From NCBI GenBank assembly GCA_035525375.1, contig DATLEI010000054.1, forward strand, positions 1 through 18,062: a stretch of 18,062 nt of DNA, in the 5' to 3' direction. The notes under the pieces were generated by a model. That model made no database searches. It was not told the DNA's origin and worked only from the letters and a program-made list of their open reading frames with translations. Position 1 is the first letter of the stretch, and each line of letters begins with the position of its first letter. Below, piece by piece: positions 7,213 through 13,412 of the stretch. Both the position numbers and the translations under genes were made by a program. The DNA is from JALZBN01 sp035525375 (lineage in GTDB: Bacteria > Actinomycetota > Acidimicrobiia > Acidimicrobiales > AC-14).

Positions 7213-7370
7213 TCGCAGTCACTCACTTCGGGTATCTGGTAGCGGGGTACTCCATCACGTTCGGCGCGATCGGGGGTTACGCCGCGTGGCTCGTGTTGCG
7301 CCAGCGTGCTCTGGGTCGAGCGGCCACCGACAAGCGTTCCCCGGACGAGCCCTCCGGCACCACCTCTTGA
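7209..7370 (+). CDS. ccmD: Heme exporter accessory peptide CcmD
   Basis: 53-residue single-TM protein (MIAVTHFGYLVAGYSITFGA...) with one helix over residues 8-30 followed by a basic stretch RQRALGR and a short hydrophilic tail. Size, an aromatic-rich start of the helix (HFGYLVAGY), a Trp near its inner end (AAWLVLRQR) and position between ccmC and ccmE all match CcmD. That protein stabilises the CcmC-CcmE contact and helps release holo-CcmE. GTG at 7209 overlaps the ccmC stop, and its own TGA overlaps the ccmE start. It is short enough that automatic gene calling could miss it. Confidence 0.88.
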   Translation: MIAVTHFGYLVAGYSITFGAIGGYAAWLVLRQRALGRAATDKRSPDEPSGTTS

Positions 7371-7813
7371 CGTCGACAAAGAGCCGGATGTGGGTCGCCG
7401 GAGCCGCGATCCTGCTCGCCCTGGGATTCCTGGTCGTACGGGGGCTCGGTGATGCCACTGTGTACTTCCGTACCGCGGATGAAGCCGTCGCCCAGCGTGA
7501 TGCGCTCGGCGATCGTCGGTTCCGGATTGAGGGCGACGTAGTCCCCGGTACCGTGCGCGAGTTCAGTGGCACAGTCGACTTCCGCATTGCCAGCAACGGT
7601 GTCGAAGTGCCGGTAGTGCACCACGGCGATCCGCCAGAGCTGTTCAAGCCGGGGACGCCGGTTGTCCTCGAGGGCCGGTTCGAGGGTGAGCAGTTTGCCA
7701 GCGACCGCATCATGGTCAAGCACACGGAGACGTACATCGCCGAAAACCCGGATCGGGTGACGACCCTCCCCCCCGGCCCGAGCGGCCGAGAGCGGGAAGC
7801 AGACCAGCCGTGA
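7367..7813 (+). CDS. ccmE: Heme chaperone CcmE
   Basis: 148-residue periplasm/exterior-facing heme chaperone, tethered by an N-terminal TM (about residues 8-24). Family landmarks occur in order: VYFRTADEAV, RFRIEGDVVPGTV, a GDPPELFKPGTPVVLEG strand, and the heme-binding site KHTETY with His119 and Tyr123 (HxxxY). The covalent heme ligand is therefore His, not the Cys seen in some archaeal and other variants. The start TTG at 7367 forms a TTGA overlap with the ccmD stop, matching every other junction in the operon. An in-frame ATG at 7388 would remove the basic residues before the TM. The acidic, flexible tail after residue 124 is as in the family. Confidence 0.94.
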   Translation: MTSTKSRMWVAGAAILLALGFLVVRGLGDATVYFRTADEAVAQRDALGDRRFRIEGDVVPGTVREFSGTVDFRIASNGVEVPVVHHGDPPELFKPGTPVVLEGRFEGEQFASDRIMVKHTETYIAENPDRVTTLPPGPSGREREADQP

Positions 7814-9816
7814 GATCCGCCCTCGGCACCGGCGCGGTCGCCCTCGGGCTCGCGGCATCGGTGCTCGGGATCCTCACCATTCTCATCGGTCTGCGCCGTC
7901 GCGATCCCCGCCTGTTCCGGGCCGGTCAGCGGTACGCGTGGGCGATCTTGGGCGCGGGCGTCATCGGAGCACTTGCGATGGAGTGGGCCTTGCTGAGCCA
8001 CGACTTCTCCATCGCCTACGTGGCCAGGAACGGGAGTCGCGAGACCCCGCTGCTCTACACGATCACCGGGATGTGGTCTGCGCTCGAGGGATCGATTCTT
8101 CTCTGGGCGCTGATCCTGGCGGGCTACATCGCAGCTATGGCGCGCCGGTTCCGCGACCGGGCTACCGATCCGATGGTTGCATGGGCAACCATCACTGCGT
8201 TTGCCGTTGCGGCCTTCTTCTTCGGCCTGATGGCGGGTCCGGCGAACCCGTTCCAGCTGGTTGACGGTGCGATACCACTTAACGGCCCGGGACCGAACCC
8301 CCTGCTCCAGAACCACCCCCTTGTCGCGTTCCATCCTCCGATCCTGTATCTCGGATTTGTCGGTTTCACGATCCCGTTCGCATTCGCTATCGCCGCGCTG
8401 GTGACGGGCCGCCTAGGCGAAGGGTGGCTGGTCGAGACTCGCGGCTGGACGCTGTTCGCGTGGGGGTTCTTGACGGTTGGCATAGTGCTCGGCGCGTGGT
8501 GGTCCTACGAGGTGCTCGGGTGGGGCGGCTACTGGGCGTGGGACCCGGTCGAGAACGCGTCATTCATCCCCTGGCTCACCGCGACGGCCTACATCCATTC
8601 GGTGATGGTGCAACAGCGGCGGGGGATGCTGCGCGTCTGGAACCTCTCGCTTCTGCTGGCCACGTTCTCGCTCACGATCCTCGGGACGTTCCTCACCCGG
8701 TCGGGAGTGCTCGACTCGGTGCACGCCTTCACCGAGTCGGCGATCGGCCCCTCCATACTCGCCTTCTTCGCCGTGATCGTCGCCGTATCCGTCGGCCTGG
8801 TGGCGTGGCGGGGTGACGAGCTCCGATCGCCAGGGTCGATCGACTCGCCCATCTCGCGAGAGGGCGCGTTCCTGGCCAACAATGTGGCTTTCGCCGCCTT
8901 CTGTTTCGTCGTGCTCCTCGGCACTGTCTTTCCGCTCATCGCCGAGGCCACTTCTGGTGATCGCCTTTCCATCGGCGCGCCGTACTTCAACCGGATGACG
9001 ATGCCGGTCGGGTTCACCCTTCTCTTCCTGATGGCCGTCGCGCCCGCGCTGCCGTGGAGGAAAGCGTCGGGCGAGCTGCTCCGAAAGCGGCTCCTTTGGC
9101 CAGCGTGGACAGCCACCATCACTGTCGTTGTCTGCGTGCTGGCGGGATACCGGGGCCTCGCGCCCTTGGTTGCCTTCGGCCTCGGTGCGTTTGCCGCTGG
9201 CGCCGCGATGCGGCAGCTGATCCTTTCGGCGCGCGCCGCCCGGCGCCAGGGAGAAGGCCCCTGGCGCGGCTTTCTCGGTCGGGCTAACGGCGGGATGGTC
9301 GTTCACCTCGGCGTTGTCGTAATCGCAGTGGCGTTCGCGGCCAGCCAGTCGTATGGGCACCGGCGCGAGTTCCGGCTCGAGCCAGGCCGTTCCGCGCAGC
9401 TGGCGGGCCACACGGTCACGTTCCTCGGTACGTCGGCAGAGCGCCACGGCAACAAGACCACGGTGAGGGCGAAGGTCCGAATCGACGGCGGTCAGATCTA
9501 TGAGCCGTCCTTGCACCAGTTCCCGTTCGCGACCCAAGCCATCGGCTCGCCGTCGGTGAGGTCCCGCGCCTTCGACGACGTCTACCTCACCCTGGTGACC
9601 GCGCCGGAGCCCGGCCAGACAGCAGCCGTCATCGGCGTCAACGTCCAGCCGCTGGTGGCCTGGCTCTGGATTGGCGGCGCCATCATGGGCCTCGGCACGC
9701 TCCTCGCGGCGTGGCCAGAGCATCGTCGCCGAGCGACGCCCGCGCCGGTGTCGTCACCCGCGGCGGGAGCCGACGAGAGCCCGGCGCGCCAAGAGCGGGC
9801 AGCGGTCGCTCGATGA
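7810..9816 (+). CDS. ccmF: Cytochrome c heme lyase CcmF
   Basis: 668-residue polytopic membrane protein, the core synthetase that joins heme from CcmE to the CxxCH motif of apocytochromes c. The WWD domain is clear (GWGGYWAWDPVENASFIPW, residues 237-255). Conserved histidines appear in NHPLVAFHPPIL (His169, His175) and YIHSVMV (His263). The C-terminal exterior domain (FRLEPGRSAQLAGHTVTFLG...) and last TM are present, so the gene looks intact. In the N-terminal region the usual WGSHEGS-type segment reads MWSALEGSILLW, without a histidine. GTG at 7810 overlaps the ccmE stop, and the gene ends in an ATGA overlap with ccmH. Confidence 0.95.
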   Translation: MRSALGTGAVALGLAASVLGILTILIGLRRRDPRLFRAGQRYAWAILGAGVIGALAMEWALLSHDFSIAYVARNGSRETPLLYTITGMWSALEGSILLWALILAGYIAAMARRFRDRATDPMVAWATITAFAVAAFFFGLMAGPANPFQLVDGAIPLNGPGPNPLLQNHPLVAFHPPILYLGFVGFTIPFAFAIAALVTGRLGEGWLVETRGWTLFAWGFLTVGIVLGAWWSYEVLGWGGYWAWDPVENASFIPWLTATAYIHSVMVQQRRGMLRVWNLSLLLATFSLTILGTFLTRSGVLDSVHAFTESAIGPSILAFFAVIVAVSVGLVAWRGDELRSPGSIDSPISREGAFLANNVAFAAFCFVVLLGTVFPLIAEATSGDRLSIGAPYFNRMTMPVGFTLLFLMAVAPALPWRKASGELLRKRLLWPAWTATITVVVCVLAGYRGLAPLVAFGLGAFAAGAAMRQLILSARAARRQGEGPWRGFLGRANGGMVVHLGVVVIAVAFAASQSYGHRREFRLEPGRSAQLAGHTVTFLGTSAERHGNKTTVRAKVRIDGGQIYEPSLHQFPFATQAIGSPSVRSRAFDDVYLTLVTAPEPGQTAAVIGVNVQPLVAWLWIGGAIMGLGTLLAAWPEHRRRATPAPVSSPAAGADESPARQERAAVAR

Positions 9817-10271
9817 AGGCGACCAAGCTCGCCCCGTGGCTCGTCATGGTCGTCCTTTTGGTCGTGTCACTGGGCGTGGCCGGCAGAGGTCGATCAGGGC
9901 CGCCCACCGACGCCCAGAGGGTGGATCACATCACTTCGGAGATCCGGTGCCCGACTTGTCGTGGACTCTCGGCGGCCGAATCTGACGCGCCGCCGGCGCG
10001 TGCGATCCGCGACGAGGTGCTGCGACGGGTCCAGGCCGGAGAGACCGACGGTGAGATTCGGGGCTACCTGGTGAGCCGCTACGGAAAAGACGTCCTCCTC
10101 AAGCCTGAGGCCAAGGGAGTAGCGGGACTCGTTTGGGCACTACCGGTCGTCGCCGTCGTCTGTGCCATCGGCGGGCTCGTGCTGGTGTTCCGCCGCTGGC
10201 GGCCGTCTCGCTCCGCCGGTGAGGCTTCCGAAGACGACGAGGCCATCGTTGAGAGAGCATTGCGGGCATGA
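9813..10271 (+). CDS. ccmH: Cytochrome c maturation thiol reductase CcmH (CcmL/CycL type)
   Basis: 152-residue protein with an N-terminal TM/signal segment (about residues 8-24), a three-helix domain, and a second TM (105-126). The redox motif is EIRCPTCRGLSAAES with Cys46 and Cys49, matching the LRCxxC-S family signature. The protein keeps the CxxCH cysteines of apocytochrome c reduced before heme attachment. The segment AIRDEVLRRVQAGETDGEI...YLVSRYGKDVLLKP is the standard continuation. The acidic cytoplasmic tail after residue 137 is extra. The TPR module found fused in some CcmH proteins is a separate gene here, immediately downstream. Start and stop both lie in ATGA overlaps. Confidence 0.94.
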   Translation: MKATKLAPWLVMVVLLVVSLGVAGRGRSGPPTDAQRVDHITSEIRCPTCRGLSAAESDAPPARAIRDEVLRRVQAGETDGEIRGYLVSRYGKDVLLKPEAKGVAGLVWALPVVAVVCAIGGLVLVFRRWRPSRSAGEASEDDEAIVERALRA

Positions 10272-11110
10272 GCGCTGTTGAGGGGGACGAGCGACAAGAC
10301 CTCGAGCAGCGGCGGCAATTCCTCCTCGAGTCTCTTCGAGACCTCGAGCGCGAGCATGAAGCAGGCGACATCACCGACGACGATTACGACTCGCTGCGCG
10401 CCGACTACACCGCCCGCGCCGCCGCTGTCCTTCGCGCCCTCGAACCCGCCACCAGTCGCGACGCGCCAAGCCACGCCATCGACGGTGGCGACGCCATAGA
10501 CGTTGGCGACAGTGCCAGCAGCGACGAAGGTGCGCCGCAGAAGACCGACGGGCGCCAGTCGCGCCGCAACCGGCGGCGGCCCGTCGCCACGATCGCAGTG
10601 ATCGTCCTCATTGCAGCGGCCGCAGGCTACGGAGTGTGGCGCTGGGGCGGGGCACGGGTCGACGGGCCCAGCCTCACGTCCGGCACGCCGGCTGAGCGCC
10701 TCGTACGCGCCCACCAGCGCGACACCGCGGGCAAGGCAGGCGACGCCATCAGACTCTACGACTCAGTGCTCGAGGTCGAACCCGCCAATGTGGAGGCCCT
10801 CACCTACAAGGGTTGGCTGCTGGCGCGCGCCGGGCTCGGGAAAGAAGCTCTCGAGTCCCTCGATAGGGCGATCGCGATCGCCCCTGAGTACCCCGACCCC
10901 CATTTCTTCCGAGGGGTCGTCATTTACCGGGACCAAGGCGATCCCGCGGCGGCAATACCGGAGTTCGAGACATTCCTCGCCCGCAACCCACCGCCCGATG
11001 CCGTCGCCGCAGTGCAGTCCGTCCTCGACCAGGCCCGCCAGGATCTGGCTCAGAAGACCAGCTCGCCGTCGACTGCCCCGGGGCCCGAGACGCCGCCCGT
11101 GCCGGGCTAG
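10268..11110 (+). CDS. CcmI-like TPR protein of cytochrome c maturation
   Basis: 280-residue protein. A helical cytoplasmic N-terminus (RRQFLLESLRDLEREHEAGD...YDSLRADYTARAAAVLRAL, residues 15-57) closely resembles the start of CcmI/CycH. It is followed by an acidic linker, a TM helix (105-122), and an exterior domain with about three TPR units (143-172, 177-210, 211-241; for example AGDAIRLYDSVLEVEPANVEAL). A Pro/Ser tail ends the protein. CcmI chaperones apocytochrome c to the CcmF/H ligation complex. The ATG at 10268 overlaps the ccmH stop as ATGA. I leave the symbol open because TPR proteins diverge strongly; the role is inferred from N-terminal shape and position at the operon end. Confidence 0.8.
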   Translation: MSAVEGDERQDLEQRRQFLLESLRDLEREHEAGDITDDDYDSLRADYTARAAAVLRALEPATSRDAPSHAIDGGDAIDVGDSASSDEGAPQKTDGRQSRRNRRRPVATIAVIVLIAAAAGYGVWRWGGARVDGPSLTSGTPAERLVRAHQRDTAGKAGDAIRLYDSVLEVEPANVEALTYKGWLLARAGLGKEALESLDRAIAIAPEYPDPHFFRGVVIYRDQGDPAAAIPEFETFLARNPPPDAVAAVQSVLDQARQDLAQKTSSPSTAPGPETPPVPG

Positions 11111-11120
11111 TCTCCCCCCT

Positions 11121-11486
11121 GTGGATGCCCCTGACCCGACCGTCTCCGCAGTCGTCCAGATGACGAACAATCAAGAACGGGAGGCCGCCGGCGCGCCTGT
11201 CCTGCACGACAACCAGGCGACCGCTCAGGTGAAGGGCTGGTTCACCAAGGCCGGCTTCGAAGTGCACGCACCGTTCATCTCCAGCTTCTCGATCGGCGGC
11301 AAGCAGACTCTTTTCGAGGAAACGTTTGGAGCCAAACTGCTGATCGCCGAAGGACTGACCAGTTCCGTCACCCTCGAAGGCGGCGACCGCGACCTCGACG
11401 TCACTCGCCTTCCCGACGAGATCCGACTGCTCATCAAGACGATCTCGTTCATCCCGCCGCCCGACTTCGCAACCCTTTCGGGCTAG
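11121..11486 (+). CDS. Small protein resembling a stand-alone pro-kumamolisin (S53 propeptide) domain
   Basis: 121-residue soluble protein without signal peptide or TM. The stretch AQVKGWFTKAGFEVHAPF, the following FSIGG...FEETFGAKL, and the closing LPDEIRLLIKTISFIP follow the pattern of the pro-kumamolisin activation domain: V..WL...G(F/L).V, then G...FE.aFG..L, then lP.ei...v..i. No protease domain (no Ser-Glu-Asp triad region) follows; the frame stops and a response regulator starts 8 bp later. The GTG at 11121 is 10 bp after the CcmI-like gene. An alternative in-frame ATG is at 11160. Neither has a visible ribosome binding site. Possible roles are a protease inhibitor/chaperone or a repurposed fold. 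The similarity is by eye only. Confidence 0.6.
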   Translation: MDAPDPTVSAVVQMTNNQEREAAGAPVLHDNQATAQVKGWFTKAGFEVHAPFISSFSIGGKQTLFEETFGAKLLIAEGLTSSVTLEGGDRDLDVTRLPDEIRLLIKTISFIPPPDFATLSG

Positions 11487-11494
11487 CACCTCAC

Positions 11495-11875
11495 ATGGCT
11501 CGCCGAATCCTCCTAATTGATGACGAGAGGGTCAGCCGCCTCCTGACGCAGACCATCCTCGAGAAGCTCGGTTTCGAGGTCGACATTCTCGATGATGGCC
11601 GCGGCGCCGCCCAGGCCTCGATCGCGAGTGAGTTCGCAGCAATAATCATGGATTGCCAGATGCCTCATGTCGACGGTTTCGAGGCAACTGCGGAGATTCG
11701 CGACCGCCAGGCCGAGGCCCACGCCGCCCGCACGCCGATAATCGGCCTCAGCGCACGTACCATGCCCGGTGACGAGGAAGTGGCCCTCGCCAAGGGCATG
11801 GACGCCTACATCATGAAACCGGTGAGTGGCGAGAAGCTGCAAACTGCTCTTGAGCAGGTGCTCGACCCTCAATAG
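11495..11875 (+). CDS. Single-domain response regulator (CheY-like receiver)
   Basis: 126-residue receiver domain with no output domain. Acidic pair Asp9-Asp10 (LLIDDE), phospho-acceptor Asp53 (IIMDCQMP), switch Ser86 (IGLSAR) and Lys108 (YIMKPV) are all present, so phosphorylation should be possible. The DCQMPxxDGFEAT segment resembles receivers found in hybrid histidine kinases, which suggests a phosphorelay partner elsewhere; no kinase is in the window. The ATG at 11495 is 8 bp after the preceding gene in the same direction, so it may be on the same transcript. It is convergent with the methyltransferase gene, with 22 bp between stops. Confidence 0.9.
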   Translation: MARRILLIDDERVSRLLTQTILEKLGFEVDILDDGRGAAQASIASEFAAIIMDCQMPHVDGFEATAEIRDRQAEAHAARTPIIGLSARTMPGDEEVALAKGMDAYIMKPVSGEKLQTALEQVLDPQ

Positions 11876-11897
11876 CGCAGGACGCGCTTCGACGGGT

Positions 11898-12527
11898 CTA
11901 GCCGAGCGGTCGTTCGGCGAGGAGTACCCAGCACGGACCGCCTTCGGGAGGTGGGCACGACGACACCTTGAAGCCGGAGCTCTCGAGTAACGCGCCGAGT
12001 TCGTCATGGCTCACCGTGTTGTAACCGCGCTCGCGGAAACCGAAGTCCTCCTGTAACGACTGGGGCATCATTGCCACCGCGCACAGACCACCGGGACGGA
12101 GGACCCGGTGCAGCTCAGACAACCCGGCGCGCACATCGGACCAGAAGTAGACGGTCTGACAGGTCAGTATCCGGTCAAAGCTCCCCCCCTCGAAGGGAAT
12201 GGCCTCGACTCTGCCGGGCTCGAGCACGAGGCGGCCCGCCTCAACCTCGTGGAAGTACATCCGATGGGCCCGTCGCACCATCTCCCGAGAGGGATCGATT
12301 CCACACACCTGACCGCCGCGGACTCTGTCCAAGAACAGGCGCAGGCTGATGGCACCCCCGAAGCCCACGTCGAGCAGCCGGTGGTCGGGTCGCACATCGA
12401 GGGCGTCGATCGCGCGGGCGATCAGCGCCGCGTTGCGGCGGTTGAGCGTATGGGCCGCGAACGGAGCCAGCGGCCCATGGGGCAACCGCATTTGGTCGGC
12501 CAGGACGTCGGTGATGCTCATCGTCAT
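11898..12527 (-). CDS. Class I SAM-dependent methyltransferase
   Basis: 209-residue cytoplasmic enzyme of the Methyltransf_11/UbiE-like type. SAM-binding motif I is RLLDVGFGGAIS (residues 50-61). The acidic residue that binds the SAM ribose is in CGIDPS (Asp78). Later motifs are DRILTCQTVYFWSD and ELHRVLRPGGLCAVAMM. The substrate is unknown. The start is set at ATG 12527 because AGGAAAGG lies 5 bases upstream; the GTG at 12533 would overlap that site. It follows the lipoprotein gene by 66 bp in the same direction, so it could be read through or have its own promoter. Confidence 0.88.
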   Translation of the reverse strand: MTMSITDVLADQMRLPHGPLAPFAAHTLNRRNAALIARAIDALDVRPDHRLLDVGFGGAISLRLFLDRVRGGQVCGIDPSREMVRRAHRMYFHEVEAGRLVLEPGRVEAIPFEGGSFDRILTCQTVYFWSDVRAGLSELHRVLRPGGLCAVAMMPQSLQEDFGFRERGYNTVSHDELGALLESSGFKVSSCPPPEGGPCWVLLAERPLG

Positions 12528-12532
12528 CGGCA

Positions 12533-12540
12533 CCTTTCCT
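12533..12540 (-). promoter_or_regulatory. Ribosome binding site of the methyltransferase gene
   Basis: AGGAAAGG on the minus strand, 5 bases before ATG 12527. It excludes the GTG at 12533 as the start. Confidence 0.6.
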
Positions 12541-12593
12541 CGGCGCGGCCAATGAGGGCTCTCGCGCGGTCATGTACATCTCGGTGGTCCGGT

Positions 12594-13412
12594 CTAGGCA
12601 CGAGATACCACCGCTTCTGCGAGTGAGCGCTCGAGGCCGGAATCGAACGGGCTCCCCACGTCGAGGAACAGCATGGGGATCACAGCTTCAGCCTTGAACG
12701 CGACGAGAAAGTCCTGATGGACGGGCACCTTGAGGCCGTTCAAATTGAGCACTGCCGAGATCCGCCATGCGTAGGTCTGCTGGCCCAACGGCGCGAGGTC
12801 GAGGGATGCCAGGTCGATCTTCTCCCGCACGGCTCCTTCGGGTGCGCTGCGGTCGACGTCGGCGCTGAACGTCTGCAGGAGACACTGAGCCGCGCCGGGA
12901 CCGGCGAGGGCATCGGAGATCGATCGGTTTGCGGCCTCCGACCGGTACTGCACCATCGTCCGGGCTGCCTGCGCGAGTCCGTGGGTATAGCCGGCGGACA
13001 CCGCCCACGCCATCGGCTGCTCGAGGCCGCCCAAACCGAGGCACCCGGTCACCTCCTGCCATATCAGGTCGAGATGAAGAGATTCCTCGGCGGGCTGCGT
13101 GACCCAGTCCGCCGGAACATCGCTCGCCTGCAGGACCGATGCCTCCGCCTCAGCGGCGGTGACCGTGCGCGCCGGAGCCGGAGCCGCCGGCGCAGGAGGG
13201 GTGGGTGCCGGCGCCGGGGGAACCGTCGTGTCCCCACCGACGGGCGGCAGGGTTGTGGTCGTCACCGGGACCGTGGTCGTTGTTTCCAACGGGGGCACGG
13301 TGGTGACCGCGGCCACCTTCTGGCCCTCGTTGCCGCCGCCTCCGCAGCCAGCGAGCGCCACGGTGATGACGGCCACCAGTCCGGCGCATCGGAGCCGCGC
13401 CGCGGTGGTCAT
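12594..13412 (-). CDS. Putative lipoprotein, unknown function
   Basis: 272-residue secreted lipoprotein. A signal peptide with basic N-terminus and hydrophobic core ends in the lipobox LAGC (residues 20-23), so Cys23 should be lipidated. A Thr/Pro/Val-rich then Pro/Ala-rich low-complexity spacer covers about residues 36-82. The folded part (about 84-272, starting TVTAAEAEASVLQASDVPAD) has two cysteines, Cys124 and Cys177, that could pair. I do not recognise the folded domain. The ATG at 13412 is chosen because it overlaps the stop of the LAKTG surface-protein gene as ATGA and places the signal peptide at the N-terminus. The frame is open further upstream but there only shadows the neighbour. 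Coupled translation suggests it acts with the surface proteins. Confidence 0.82.
   Translation of the reverse strand: MTTAARLRCAGLVAVITVALAGCGGGGNEGQKVAAVTTVPPLETTTTVPVTTTTLPPVGGDTTVPPAPAPTPPAPAAPAPARTVTAAEAEASVLQASDVPADWVTQPAEESLHLDLIWQEVTGCLGLGGLEQPMAWAVSAGYTHGLAQAARTMVQYRSEAANRSISDALAGPGAAQCLLQTFSADVDRSAPEGAVREKIDLASLDLAPLGQQTYAWRISAVLNLNGLKVPVHQDFLVAFKAEAVIPMLFLDVGSPFDSGLERSLAEAVVSRA

Noticed and set aside
8560..9723. 387-codon minus-strand open frame opposite ccmF
   Set aside because: It is antisense to an intact CcmF within an unbroken coupled operon; the product is Arg/Glu/Gly-rich with no domain.
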